Below are positions 23,489 to 36,946 of a stretch of 64,000 bases of DNA, one piece after another; the first letter of the stretch is position 1, and the number at the start of each line of letters is the position of its first letter. The stretch covers positions 7,975,702-8,039,701 of the forward strand of contig QXEO01000411.1 of the NCBI GenBank assembly GCA_007115705.1, read 5' to 3'. A program made the position numbers and the translations under genes. The notes under the pieces were generated by a model. It saw only the letters and a program-made list of their open reading frames with translations, had not been told where the DNA came from and searched no databases. Source of the DNA: Dactylis glomerata. Lineage: Eukaryota; Streptophyta; Magnoliopsida; Poales; Poaceae.

Positions 23489-26400
23489 ATGCCACCAGAC
23501 AACACCGAGACACCGCCACAGGAGGGTGAAGCCTTGCAGGCTCACATCACCAAACTTTTATCTCATCATATGCAGGATGTGGACAAGCATTTTAGTGACA
23601 CGATGGAGCAACTCGAGGGACTCGAGGCCACCTTCACCGCCAAACTCGACGCTAAATTCCAGGAGGTGCTAGCACGCTTACCACCACCACCGCCGACTCG
23701 TGCGCCTCCTCCACAGCCGACTCGCGTGGCTCCTCCACCAACCTTTGTGGGACGTGCACAGCGTGTTCTCCATCCGCCGGCACAAACTTCGGCTGTGGGT
23801 GCTGCTATGGGCACTGCGGCTGTTGGCGTTGCAGGAGCTATGGGTGTTACACAGGCCCGTGATGCACAGTTCGATGATTATTATGGGGAAGATGAGTACG
23901 AGGGCGAGTACACGGACGACTTCACAGTTGATCAGCCACCTGGTCGTCCTCGGCCCTACATTTGCCGTCCACCTCCTCGTCTGTTGGTACGTGATGATGA
24001 CCATGTTGCTAAACTGAAATTACATGTTCCTACATTTGATGGTCGCTATAACCCTGATGCATACCTCTCTTGGAAATTAGAATTAGACCAGCATTTTGCA
24101 CGCTTAAATTATCCCGAGGATAGACGTGTTAGTGCTGCTACTTGTGAGTTCACTAGTTTTGCTTCCATATGGTGGTCTGAATACTGTCGTGCTAATCATG
24201 CTAATCCAATCACTACGTGGGATGCTTTAAAATATGCTATGCGTATTCGTTTTGTTCCACCATATTATCAGCGTTCCATGCTTACCAAATTAGCACGTCT
24301 AGATCAAGGCAAAAATTCTGTAGAGGATTACTATCAGGAGTTGCAAACTGGCATGCTGCGTTGTGGTATAGAGGAGGATAATGAAGCATTAATGGCATAA
24401 TTCGTAGGCGGGTTAAATAAGGAAATTCAGACTATTCTTTGATATAAATCTTATCACACTATTACCCATTTATTCCATCTTGCTTGCAATGCTGAATGTG
24501 AAGTGCAGGATCGACGCGAGGCGACTCGAACTAATTATTCTGCAGGGCGTTCTACTTGGAGATCACCGAATTCGACGTCACGGGCTGCTGCACCTACACC
24601 TCCAGTGACCACATCCACGCGATCTGCAGCATCTACACCACCTCCGTTCGCTGCTCGGAAGACTACTATGGGACCAGCCCCGAGTGTTGCGTCCTCCATG
24701 GCCTCTACGGGCAAGTCCAGCCAGATTCAGTGCCGCAAATGTGGTGGACTTGGTCACTTTGCACATGATTGTGCCTCCTCCCATGTGATGATTGCTCTTG
24801 AGGATGGTGGATACGACTCCGCCAGTGATTATGATGAAGATACTTTGGCTCTTATTGCATCTGATGAGCAATGTGCTGCAGCACCCACGGAGCAAGATTC
24901 TGAATATATGGCTGCAGAACATGCGGAGAAATACCCGAGTTTAGTTGCACATCGAGTCTTGAGTGCACAAATTACCAAGGCCGAGCCCGACCAGCGCCAT
25001 AATCTGTTCCATACCAAGGGCGTGGTTAAAGATCATTGTATTCGCATTATTATTGATGGCGGGAGCTACAACAACTTGGCGAGCATGGAGATGGTTGAAA
25101 AGCTTGCTCTTACGACATGACCCCATCCTCGTCCATATCACATTCAATGGTTTAATAACAGCGGCAAGGTTAAGGTAACGCGTACAGTTCATGTGCATTT
25201 TACTATTGCTGCATATGCAGATTATGTTGAGTGTGATGTTGTTCCTATGCAAGCATGTGCTCTTTTACTTGGTAGACCATGGCAGTTTGATACAAATTCT
25301 ATACACTATGGTAGCACAAATCAGTATTCTCTTGTTCATAATGATAAGAAAATTGTGTTACTTCCCATGTCTCCTGAAAGTATTTTAAAAGATGATCTTG
25401 CTAGAGCTAGTAGAGCACATAATGAGGGTAAAAAGCTGAGCAAAAATCAGATTGTTGCTAAGGAACTTAAGCCTTCTACAAGTACTTCTAAATCTGCTCC
25501 GAAACATGCTAACGAAATTCGTTTGAAAAGTACTTGTTTGCTAGCTAGTAAATCTGATATCTCTGAAATTGATGTGAGTACTACTGCATGTTATGCTATC
25601 ATTTGCAAAGAAGTGTTGTTTTCAGCTGAGGAGATGCCTTCTTCTTTGCCACCTACTGTTGTTAACATTTTGCAGGAGTATGCGGACGTTTTTCCACAAG
25701 ATGTACCTCCAGGATTGCCACCTATTCGTGGAATTGAGCACCAAATTGATTTGATTCCTGGAGCATCTTTGCCCAACCGTGCGCCATATCGTACCAATCC
25801 GGAGGAGATGAAAGAGATTCAACGACAAATTCAAGAACTTCTTGACAAGGGTCATATTCGTGAGTCTCTTAGTCCATGTGTTGTTCCTATTATTTTGGTA
25901 CCAAAGAAAGATGGTTCTTCGCGCATGTGTACTGATTGTAGAGCAATCAATAATATTACTATTCGCTATCGTCATCCTATTCCTCGTTTAGATGACATGC
26001 TTGATGAATTGAGTGGCTCTACCATGTTCTCTAAGGTTGATTTGCGTAGTGGTTACCACCAAATTTGTATGAAGTTAGGAGATGAATGGAAAACTGCATT
26101 TAAAATTAAATTTGGCCTATATGAGTGGTTAGTGATGCCCTTTGGTTAAATAATGCTCCCAGCACTTTCATGAGATTAATGAATGAAGTTTTACATGCTT
26201 TTATTGGAAATTTTGTGGTGGTATATTTTGATGATATATTGATATATAGCAAATCTGTAGAAGAACATTTGGAACATTTACGTGCTGTTTTTGATGCTTT
26301 ACGTGCTACACGTTTGTTTGGTAACATTGCAAAGTGCACCTTTTGCGAGATAGAGTTGCTTTTCTTGGCTATGTTGTTTCAGCACAGGGTATTGAAGTTG

Positions 26401-28627
26401 ATCCCGCCAAGATTGAAGCAATTTCGAGTTGGCCACAACCCAAAACAGTCACACAAGTGAGAAGCTTCCTTGGCCTCGCTGGATTTTATTGGCGCTTTGT
26501 CAAAGATTTTGGTTCCATTGCAGCGCCGCTGAACGAGCTTACTAAGAAAGATGTGCCCTTTGTTTGGGGCAATGCACAACAAGACGCCTTCATGTTACTC
26601 AAAGATAATCTTAAACATGCTCCTTTACTCCAACTTCCTGATTTTAATAAGACTTTTGAGTTGGAATGTGATGCTAGTGGAATTGGTTTAGGAGGAGTGC
26701 TGTTACAAGAGGGCAAACATGTTGCATATTTTAGTGAGAAATTGAGTGGAGCTAGTTTGAACTATTCTACTTATGATAAGGAATTATATGCTCTTGTTCG
26801 GACATTAGAAACTTGGCAACATTATTTATGGCTTAAAGAATTTTTGTTATCCATTCTGATCATGAATCTTTGAAGCATATTCGTAGTCAAGCAAAGTTGA
26901 ATAAACGTCATGCAAAGTGGGTTGAATTCATTGAGTCTTTTCCTTATGTTATTAAACACAAAAAGGGTAAAGATAATATTATTGCTGATGCTTTGTCACG
27001 TCGTTATACCATGTTATCTCAACTTGACTTCAAAATCTTTGGATTGGAAACTATTAAAGAACAATATGTGAACGATGCCGATTTTAAAGATGTTTTGCAG
27101 CATTGTCTAGAAGGTAGAACTTGGAACAAATTCATCCTCAATGATGGGTTTGTGTTCCGTGCTAACAAACTATGCATTCCAGAAGGTTCCATTCGTCTTT
27201 TCTTGCTGCAGGAGGCGCATGGAGGAGGATTGATGGGTCACTTTGGAGTAATGAAGACAGAAGACGTACTTGCTACACACTTCTTTTGGCCACGCATGAG
27301 AAGGGATGTTGAGAGGTTTATTGCTCGCTGCACAACATGTCAAAAAGCTAAGTCCCGCCTTAATCCACATGGTTTATATATGCCTCTTCCTGTTCCTAGT
27401 GTACCTTGGGAGGATATTTCTATGGACTTTGTTTTAGGATTACCTCGCACACAGAAGGGGAGGGATAGTATTTTTGTGGTTGTGGATAGATTTTCTAAGA
27501 TGGCACACTTTATTCCATGTCATAAGAGTGATGATGCTGCTCATGTTGCTGAATTATTCTTTCGCGATGCTGTTCACTTGCATGGTGTGCCTAATACTAT
27601 TGTTTCAGATCGTGATAATAAATTTCTTAGCCATTTTTGGAGATGTTTATGGGCTAAGTTGGGGACTAAATTGCTGTTTAGTACTACATGTCATCCCCAA
27701 ACTGATGGACAAACTGAAGTAGTAAATAGAACTTTGTCTACCATGTTACGGGCTGTTTTAAAAATGAATTTAAAAATGTGGGAAGATTGTTTACCTCATA
27801 TTGAATTTGCTTACAATCGTTTCGTGCATTCTACAACTAAGTTATGCCCTTTTGAGATTGTGTATGGTTTTGTTCCTCGTGCACCTATTGATTTATTACC
27901 TATTCCATCTTCGGTGCAACATAATTTTGATGCTACACAACGTGTTGAACAGATTCTTACGTTGCATAGGATTACTAAGGAAAATATAGAATGTATGAAT
28001 GCTAAATATAAAGTTGCTGGTGATAAGGGACGCAAGCATATTGTGTTTGATGTAGGAGATCTAGTTTGGTTGCATTTGCGCAAAGATCGTTTTCCTGATT
28101 TGCGCAAGTCTAAATTAATGCCACGTGCTGCTGGTCCTTTCAAAGTGTTAGAGAAAATGAATGATAATGCATATAAACTTGAGCTTCCTGTAGAGATGGG
28201 CACGGTAAGTCCTTCATTTAACATTGCAGATTTGAAACCATATTTTGGAGAAGAAGATGAGATTGCGTCGAGGATGACTTCAATTCAAGAAGGGGAGGAT
28301 GATGAGGACATCCCTACGGTTGATACAACCGTTGCACCTACAGCCACACTTCCTCATGTTCCACAATTCCAAGGACCTCTCACAAGAGCTCATGCACGCC
28401 AACTGAATTATCAGGTACTTTCGTTTCTAGGAACTATTCCTAATATTCATGAGAATATGATGCTTCCTAAATCAGATGTGTTTATGTTACTTAGGAATGA
28501 TGGGCCTAGCATGGATGAGAGGGACAAGCATTGGAGCATGATCATGCATGGAGATGATGGCAGCAATCGTGTGAGGATTCAAGATGATGCTACAAGTGAA
28601 GATTTCAGAACCTTGAAGCCACCATAA
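23489..28627 (+). pseudogene. Gag-pol polyprotein of B1 (disrupted)
   Basis: The ATG at 23489 is the first in frame after the leader and matches B2 at 57381. Domains in order: gag with a Pro-rich stretch; CCHC zinc knuckle (C-X2-C-X4-H-X4-C, 24731-24772); protease with DGGS in place of DSG/DTG (25055); reverse transcriptase with YFDD (26224-26235); RNase H with CDAS near 26670; integrase with an HHCC finger and an intact D-D-x35-E triad (27425, 27608, 27716). The frame continues 328 bases into the 3' LTR to TAA at 28625-28627. Lesions: TAA 24398, TGA 24440 and TGA 25118, all CGA in B2; frameshifts near 26150, 26347 and 26845. It cannot make a full product. Confidence 0.93.
28287..28299 (+). 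other. Polypurine tract of B1
   Basis: AAGAAGGGGAGGA directly before the 3' LTR. It lies inside the open reading frame. B2 has the same at 62129-62140. Confidence 0.85.
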
Positions 28628-29237
28628 TGATGCAAGGATGCTTGGACGAAATTCACAAGTTACCAAATCCCAAAATTTGTCCAAGGCTTTATATGGTGCT
28701 GCGTCACCTTATTTTATGGGTTAAACCATGTATTTTCATCCTAGATAATTTAGGGATTTTCTGGAGGCTGTTTGAGTGGAAATCGGCCCATCTAGGGTTA
28801 TTTTCGAATGGCCTAATAGGGTTGTACGAAAATTCCTGCCCTTTCCCTCATATATACCTCTTCCTAGCTGTCATTAGAACTTGGATTTTGTTTAGTTAAA
28901 GACTTAGCCACGAGCTACTCTTCGCCATAGGCACAAGTGTCAAACTGACCTTCTGTACTACGCACAGACAGAATCCCACCTCTTTAATAAAGCCTTCATC
29001 TATATTCGCAATATCTTGATTGCAACTATAATTCTTGATGGTTCTTCGATTGCTTGCAGGGATTGATCCTCATGATCAGGTTGATCTAGCTCCGGCGTGA
29101 TCAATAGCCTCGGAAGTTGGTGTATCGATTGCTAAGGCGCAATGTCTCGCACGTTTGTAGTCGGATCGTCAATGTCGACCTCCACCATAATCGATAGTTA
29201 TCGTCTCATCGAAAGATCGGGCACCTTTCCCCTATCA
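28300..29237 (+). repeat. 3' LTR of B1
   Basis: 938 bp with the same ends as the 5' LTR, followed by ttatg. It contains the last part of the polyprotein frame up to 28627. Confidence 0.95.
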
Positions 29238-29305
29238 TTATGCCAAGTGGCATGATTTTTGGGTCACCAACAATTTGCATTGTGAAAACATTTGGCGGAA
29301 ATATC
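29238..29305 (-). repeat. LTR D continuation after B1, left copy
   Basis: Starts with the ttatg duplication and matches 63079-63146 almost exactly. The match ends at about 29305, where A' sequence begins: the duplication junction. Confidence 0.75.
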
Positions 29306-29721
29306 TACTAGCAACGGAGAGCATGCAAGATCATAAACAACATAGAGATAACATAAAGATATATAATTCAGCACATCAACTTAACATAGTACCAATAATC
29401 ATTGGATCCCAACAAACACAACATGTAGAATTACATAAAGATGATCTTGATCATGTAGGGCAGCTCACAAGATCTGAACATGAAGCAGCTACAGCTATGG
29501 ACCCGTAGTCCAAGGTAGACTACTCACACATCACTCCGGAGGCGACCATGGTGGTGGAGAAGGCCTCCGACAGGGTGCCGGGAAGAGCTCCTGGATCCTC
29601 CCGATCTCGCGACGGCGACGGCGGCGGCTTGTAGTATGTTTCAAGGAAAAGCGATCCGTCCCTTAGGTTTTCCCGTCGAGGGGAATATATAGGCAAAAGG
29701 GAAGCGTCAAGAGGTGGGCCA
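29306..29721 (-). repeat. A' LTR fragment (left part), right copy
   Basis: The reverse complement follows the middle of an A-type LTR (compare about 2390-2640). It ends with ggcca at 29717-29721, the target duplication of C. The remainder of this LTR is across C at 55292-55636. Its left edge is the duplication junction. Confidence 0.75.
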
Positions 29722-32166
29722 TGTAACACCTTACTTTTTGTAGACCATATTGAGACCTTGGTTGAATGATATATTTTGGGTGAATTAAAAACTTTGTTTT
29801 GTTGTGAGCTTGAATGATAGCATGTATGATTTCATGCAATGACTTGTGCGTGTGTGTGTGTGATTTGGCATGATTAAATTTTAGCACTTCTAACTCTTGT
29901 GCATTAGGAACTAGAAATTTGTGCTATGATTTTATGCAATGATATTGAACCTAGTGCTGGTTTGTGTGAACCAAAAACCCTAGCTTAATTCCCTTGCTTG
30001 ATCACACCACCCATCTATTTCTTCCTCTTTATTTTTGCACCTTTATTCAAAAATAGGGACTTCACCAAAACCTCACTCCTACTAATTCTAAAATTCTGAA
30101 AACTTGGTAGAATGGCTTCTACCACTTGTAGATCACATCCTAGCAAGTCATCACCACTACTTGGACCAGTTTTTGAATTTTTCGAAATTCAAATGGAATT
30201 CGGCCAACCACTCCTTTTCTTCCTCTTTTCTTGTTTTCTCTTCTCCCTCTTTGCAAAACCAGCCGAGATGGAACCCCTGGCCGACCACCTCTCTCTCTCT
30301 GCCCTCTCTTCAAATTCTAGCCCTTAGCCCTTGTCCTTTTGCACTTGGACACAAAGAAGGAGGGAGACCTGAGGTGAGATCTAGGGTAGATCCTCTCCTC
30401 CCCTTTCTTCTCTCCCTCCACCGCCTCTAACCCCCAACCAGCGTCCAGCACCCCCACTCCAGCATCACCTCGACCCTACTCTGCAGGGAGACCATGCTCA
30501 CACCTCACCTTGCCATCCCCCTCTCTCACCGGCATGACCAGGACACCCACCCGTTGGGTTGAGGCTGAGAGGAGAAGCCAACGCCAGCCCCCACACCAGC
30601 AGGCCCCACTCGCCACCGTCCAGCTCGACCAACCATCGCCTGCCGACCAAACGACCCGCAGGTCCTGCCCTAGCCCCCGCTCTGCTCGCGCCCGGCACGC
30701 CAGAGAGCTCCGAGAGCAGCATTCGCGTTCCCACGTGCACACTCAACCTCCCGACTCGTGCTGCACCCGACCGTGCATGGCACCGAGTGCACGATGCACC
30801 GCACCCCATGCCCCGCACCCTAACCTACTCAGACGATCACGCCGCGCACCGTTTCCCTTGCTATGGCTCTGAAACCGTGCCCGTCCCAACCAAACCATCC
30901 AGCCATCCCCGCCAGTGACCTCGCCCCTGAAACCAGTGCACAACACCGCCCCGAAGAGCCGCCCATGATGCCCAATCGTTTCCACTCCCGGAGCACCCTA
31001 GACCAAGCCCACCTCGGCTTAGAAAGCTCGAAACTCCCTCTGGAACCCTTCCCTGCCATTCATTTGCTTCCCCTCCACTCCCTCTCTCACCGCAGGACCT
31101 CGCCGCCATGGAAACCAGCTTCTCTCACCATTGCTGAGCACCCGAGCCGGAGTAGACCGTCGGCAACGGTGAAGGTTGCCGTCGATCTGGGAACCCTCTT
31201 CCCTCTCTCTCTGCGCTCAAACTATTCTCCTTCTCGAGATGCTAGCTCACCCGCCCCTCGGTTTCTTGCAGGAATCACTGTCCATCGCCATCGCCGGCGA
31301 CGCCAAGAACTAACCGAGACTGCCGCGACCGAGACCACCTGCACGCCTTCTTCCTGCACGCATTCGAGCACAGACCGCCTCGCCATCACCTCCGACGCCG
31401 ATCGCTACGCCTGCGACACACCGAGACCGCCCTGCTGACCCATGGTGAGCTCCGTCGCCCGCAAACCCTAGCCGGCGCCCTCTCTTCTATCCCGCGCATG
31501 CACGCCCGCGAGGAAGATGACGCTGCGCCGTCCGATCTGAATCGGACGGCGACTTACCGCTTCGGCCAAGTCAGGCCCGGGCAGGCCGACGAATCTGGGC
31601 CGGCCTGGCTCGGATCCGCCGCCTCGGCCCGTTTCTTTTTTTTTCTAGCTATCCTATTATTTAATTTTATACATCCTTGCTAGATTCAAAAATTTGTATA
31701 AATATTTTTGTTAGTCAACAATTAGTGATTCAAATTGCTATGTGCTCCTAAGGTTATTACATACCTGGATATGCTGCATGCATGATTTTTAGGAACTTAG
31801 GTATTATCTGAGAATTAATATTGGTAGATCTAGGGTTTTTCCATGTTAACTCCAATATAGGAGTTTGGTATTATGAAATCATGTGTTTCCAATTTTCAGT
31901 GATGCTTTGTGATGTTGTGAAGCTTCAGAACCTAGTTTTGCTATTTTAGGGATAATATATTGCCTGTAGTAATTATTTTGGTCTTATTCAAGAATGGCTT
32001 TGTTTTAATTATTGTGCACAGTAGGATTATTATTTTCAGATGACTCCACCTCTGGTGTGTTCTACATTGCCGTAGCTTTCCACAATGGTCTCTGGTAGAA
32101 TTTTAGTAGCTACAGAAAGTTTTAGGGAATTAAACTGCCTTTCTAGTGATAAGTGTGAGTAGGAAA

Positions 32167-35100
32167 TCTTTATATTATTAAAACAACAAACATTGTATGG
32201 CTAAGATTTTGCCAAGGCTAACCAATGGATCAGATTAGCCGCACTATGTCCGCACGCAAAAGAAGAGGAGACGTACATAGTCAGGATTCCTACGCATGAA
32301 ATAGAAGAGAGGAGGCGTACACAACCAGGATAGCTGAGAAAAAATGATTCCATACCCGCATCCTGTACCGTACCAGGACTTTCCCTCAATCTTCTATCAA
32401 ATGAAGAAAAGCATCTAAGAAGTCCTAAGTAGCAGCCGATACTACCTCGGCTAGAGAACGCGGCTGCCGCGCCTGTGCATGTGCACGACCCCCGCCTGCG
32501 TGCCTGATCCCCCATGATGCCTGCCCGCCATGATCTGGTGCCTATTGCTATCGTGCATCGTCGCTGCGTTCTTGGACTCACAACGCAGTGGCTCCAATTT
32601 GTGTGTGGTTGTTCGGAGGTCACGTCTATCAACAACTGCGGCTATGAAGTCTTGCCACCATTGCTCCAGATCTGTTCTAAGTATGTTTTCCTGGCGAACA
32701 ACTCTTTCCATCTCCGGGCAAAAGAACAGCTCTGTCCATCGACAATTTACTACAAGACATCACATTGGGGCTAGGACAGGCACAGCCGAAATAGGCGTCA
32801 ATGATGCCCATCAACAACACATGGAATCGTCTGGTAGAAGTTGCCACATCATGATTTACACACCAATGCGCTGTCGGCCCTCACAACTCCAAGGCCGTCG
32901 AGGCATCGTGTACGCGTTCACAGATCGACCTACTCGATCGATGTTGCATTGCCGGACGCTCAGTTCCTCATACCATGTCGACAAGAGTCGCCTAGCCGGA
33001 TAATCAGGATATATGTATGTCCATATCAATGTTGAGGTGTGTAATCACCTTGCAATGTCACGTACATAGAAATTTTGATCACACAAGATTGAAGCAGGCA
33101 GAGCCGATGCCTATGCATATGAACTGAGGTATTTGATCGAGCGTACCAGACTGCCATTGAGACAATGCCGTCCATGCAGGAATCCATAAGGGGGAAAATT
33201 TGAGTGAACTATCAATTTCAGGTATATACTACTTATTTGTACGTCTTCATTTGATTTATGTTTTAATAGTACGAAGAAGAACTTCTGGTGCTATGTACTT
33301 TAGATCAATCGTGCTTTTAGGAAAATCATGTTTGTATGTCATACACATCCGGCTATGCTTGGACCAATAGTTAGATTTTTGCTGCTAGCTAAGAGGCCTT
33401 GCACAGCCACATCTAAGACCAGCAAAGGTCGAAAGAAACGGACGAATCCAGTGTCCGGTGATATTGTCGATTGTTTTCAAAATTTTGATCGAGATCGAGC
33501 CATTGCTTTATCACGACTTGAAGCACATTTAGCAAGATGGAATCGGATGGTAGATACATGATAGCCAAATGCCCAAATCGATGCATATCCACAGGGCCGG
33601 TGTTCATGATAAACTCCAGCAGCTTCATGTCGTTCTTGCCGACGGTGATGGAGCATCAGATTAGAGTTCTTAAATTCTAGAAATTGGTTCACCTGCGTGG
33701 CCATGGTGAACACAATCAAGCTTTGCTTGCTTGCGGCCGTCCACCTACGGCAAAAAAACCGCAAAGTTCGTGATGTTGGTGTAGTCGAAGCCTGACGACC
33801 GCATGTTCTCAACGACACACAATCGATTGATGTGTAGTGTGCCGGAGTTAAAATCTACTTGCATCAGACGGGTTCTGATTGGAAGTTGAGAATCTTGAGA
33901 TACGTGTAGATGAAGTGGATGTAGAGACGGACGTGGCTGCTGTGAGCTGTCGTCGGTCTGAACAAAACGTCTCTGCTATTGTTTTGCATGCGAGTTCAGT
34001 ACTGCAGAATAAGCCACAACGCTTTTTTCACTCCTTTCGGATGTGATGCTAGAGTGAAGCCTAGGTGAAACAGTGATAAACGGGTCCCGGAAACATGGAT
34101 GTTTACATTGCTCTTGATCTTCACTACAAGTTTGCACGTGCTACGATCTATTAGTATCAACTGGAATTGGTCCACGGTCACATTATGCTTCCCTGTTTGT
34201 AGGAAAATTCTGAAAGAATATGCTTTTTCATCTTTTCTGCACGAATGAATAAGAATCCATATGCAAGCAAATTTGTAAATAGAGACAAATGCTTATTATT
34301 TATTTCTATATTTTATTAGATTGCTATGTTCATGGGGTGCAAAATTTGTGTGAGCATTATTTCTCTCTATGATATAGAAACAACAACTAAAGTTTACAGC
34401 TTACAGCCACAGCTCAACCTGTATTTATATATTTCATTTGTTCTTCATGTTTGCAGTTGTCGGATCCTTTCGAATGTTGTTTTCTGGAAGACATGACAAT
34501 AAAGTTTCAGTAAAATCTATTTAGGAGATGTCAGGTGTAGTTCCGTCTTGCATTCTTTTGTTGCTCAAAACAGTAGGTTAATTTTAGAAGAACCGTTTAA
34601 AAAAGGTTGTGCGTATATCTTTAATTAAACAATAATATATGCAAGACGGGTGCCATATTTCAAAAAAGAGCATCGTTCTGAACTTCTTAGATTCAGAGTA
34701 ATCTAATGCATAATGAGAGTGGGTACAATATTTTATAAAGTATGCGTACTCAGGTATAATATATTTTTAAAACGGATGCATGGCCTGATGGAACTGCATT
34801 TAAAATTTGCTTAGCTGCGATTTTCTAGACAATTTGGAAAACCAAGAACAAATAATACATCCTTTTCAGTATGTAGGATTCAAATGACATTATCTTTTAT
34901 ATTTATCATATGAATAATTTTAAAAAGGAAAACATTTGAGAGGCACTACATCGAGGAATTGAGAAGCTCAAGAGAAGAGATCTTCAACCGGTTGAACGGA
35001 TGAGCGCCCGGATAACAAAGGTAAGATAGTTATGGCCATGATAATCAAAACAATGTAGTAAACAAAGTTTTGTTATTGAAGCTAAGGAGGAATCCCCTTT

Positions 35101-35277
35101 GTTAAAAATAAACCAAGGGCGTTCGCCCATGCCTTTGCAAATAAAAAAAAATATATATTTTTTGGTTTTCTATTTATCTTAAATTATTCAAATAGGGTAT
35201 CAATAGTAAAATAAATACATATGGAGATTCTAAATATATCTGCTCTAGCCGCGCAATTGCGCGGGTCTGCCAGCTAG
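32167..35277 (+). mobile_element. Non-autonomous Helitron
   Basis: Comparing the interrupted 5' LTR with the two 3' LTRs gives exact ends. The insert begins TCTTTATATTATTAAAA and ends CAGCTAG, sits between A and T, and made no target duplication. A stem-loop CCGCGCAATTGCGCGG lies eight bases before the CTAG. These are the defining Helitron features (TC start, CTRR end, 3' hairpin, A|T target). No Rep/helicase ORF is present in 3.1 kb, so it is non-autonomous. Parts such as 32450-33000 and 33470-33820 are richer in GC and could be captured gene pieces, but I recognise no domain. Confidence 0.92.
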
Positions 35278-35501
35278 TTCATTATAAATCACCAAAAGCT
35301 TCTTTTGGATTGATTCCAATTGGAGTGGTTCTATAATGTTGTTAGCTACCTGATTATATGCTGGTTGCCTTGTCTTGATGCATATTGATGCCTGCAAGTT
35401 GTTTGCTTGGGAATAGGGTTTAATTGTCAATAGGAATTGCTTTGCTATTATTAGGGTAATGTTTTCTTTGCAGAAAATGTTATTGGTTCAGATATCTGAA
35501 C

Positions 35502-35993
35502 ATGTTTGCTTCTGATACTCAATGTTTGAGTTGTGTGTTGCATGTATTGGGTGTGAATCATGTATGCATGTGTGCTTATTGTGTGTTGTTGCTTTTTTCA
35601 GCGATAGAATCGAACGACGAGTGTGCGGAGGAGCTGGAGATCTTTGAGTATCAAGAGGAAGTAGATCAGGGACAAGCCACTCAAGGCAAGCCATCTACTT
35701 GTTGCATATCTGAATCCTACTATTACACCTTGCACACCGTTTATCTTACTATGCATTGTTTTCTATATTGCTATTATTCTCTATATAGCAATAGTTGGCG
35801 ACTTAGCTCCACAAGTCAACTTGATATCATCCATAGAGATGACACCCCTTGTGACCTATTTAACACCCCTCTTATTAGAGACTTGATGGTTAGCATCAAA
35901 GTCTTTGGAAAACTTGTAGTGGAGCCAAAAACTCTAGGATTGGGAATACTCTCTAGAAAGATTTTGAAAATGTTTTCGAAAACCATGGAGTAG
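35502..35993 (+). other. LTR ORF containing the intact acidic segment (putative exon 2 at 35608-35685), 5' LTR of C
   Basis: A 163-codon unspliced ORF runs through the acidic segment. Its N-terminal part is Cys/Val/Leu-rich and its C-terminal part follows AT-rich DNA. Only 35608-35685 keeps its frame in the related LTR D, so the flanks are probably intron-like and not coding. The predicted donor GCAAGCC is at 35686 and the acceptor GATAG ends at 35607. Confidence 0.3.
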
Positions 35994-36946
35994 TTGCCAC
36001 TCCATTGAAATGTTTTCAAATGGTTTTATAAACATCGAGTTGCACATGGGAGATGAAGGAGTTGGTGGATTTCTGATAAATGGCATTGTGTATAAGTGTT
36101 CGCCAAACCAATTACTCCCGTGCAACCACATTACCCCGGTATGGGACGGGGCCTAGTCTGAAGTCTATCTGCTTTAGTGCGGGGAGTCTCATACTATATA
36201 AGGGTTCGTGGTGCCCAGACAGTGGTACGCGACACCCCTGAATCCGGGTTGACGCCTATTGGGGGTCAATACATTACAACGGAATATCCTGAGCCGCTGG
36301 AAGACACTTGGGTTCTCCCGCCGTGGCGCCGGAGTTACGCTCTGAAGGAGGTACTGCCGGGGCATGCCGGGGAGGTAGACTCCATAGGGTAGGCACCCGT
36401 GCTAAGGTAGATGGATGGAGGGCTTTGATCGATTATCCAAACCCCGCATACTTGTGTATGACGGTCTGTGGTGGTATCCCGGCGGATTTATCAAATGGTG
36501 TGGGTAAAGTGTACAACCTCTGCAGAGTGTAATCTATTGGAATAGCCAAGTCCTCGGCCATGGACGGTTGGAATGTCCATACTTAACCTGTGTCGAGTTT
36601 TGGTTTTACAAAATGTTTTCGGAAAAATGAAGTTTGTGCCGGACGGGGTACTTGGAGGGTACTGCCGTGGCACGGGAATGGTTCGGAGTACTCGAAGGGT
36701 ACTGCCGAGGAGATGGAGGTTGGTCATGTATGATTAACCATGGTTGCCTTGGAGCAAACAAAAAGGATTTTCCCCCTTTCCTAGAGCTTTTACAAAAAAT
36801 GTCTATAAAAGCCTTCTTTAATAAAGATATAGAGATGTCGTATGACATGCTATATTGACACGAGAAATTGACTAGTTAAGGAAAACTAGACTAGAGCCTT
36901 TCCTTGCTACAGCCAAACTGCATATCAGTTCACTCTCTCTCTTTAG

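Larger units (their letters stand above)
21490..29237 (+). mobile_element. Element B1: complete CRM-like chromovirus LTR retrotransposon
   Basis: LTRs are TGATGAGGAC to CCCCTATCA at 21490-22428 and 28300-29237. The target duplication is ttatg (21485-21489 and 29238-29242). A tRNA-Met primer site follows the 5' LTR, and an AAGAAGGGGAGGA polypurine tract precedes the 3' LTR. A gag-protease-RT-RNase H-integrase reading frame fills the interior and is damaged by three stops and three frameshifts. The LTRs are about 0.94 kb. By eye there are about ten differences between the LTRs over their first 345 bp. Confidence 0.95.
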
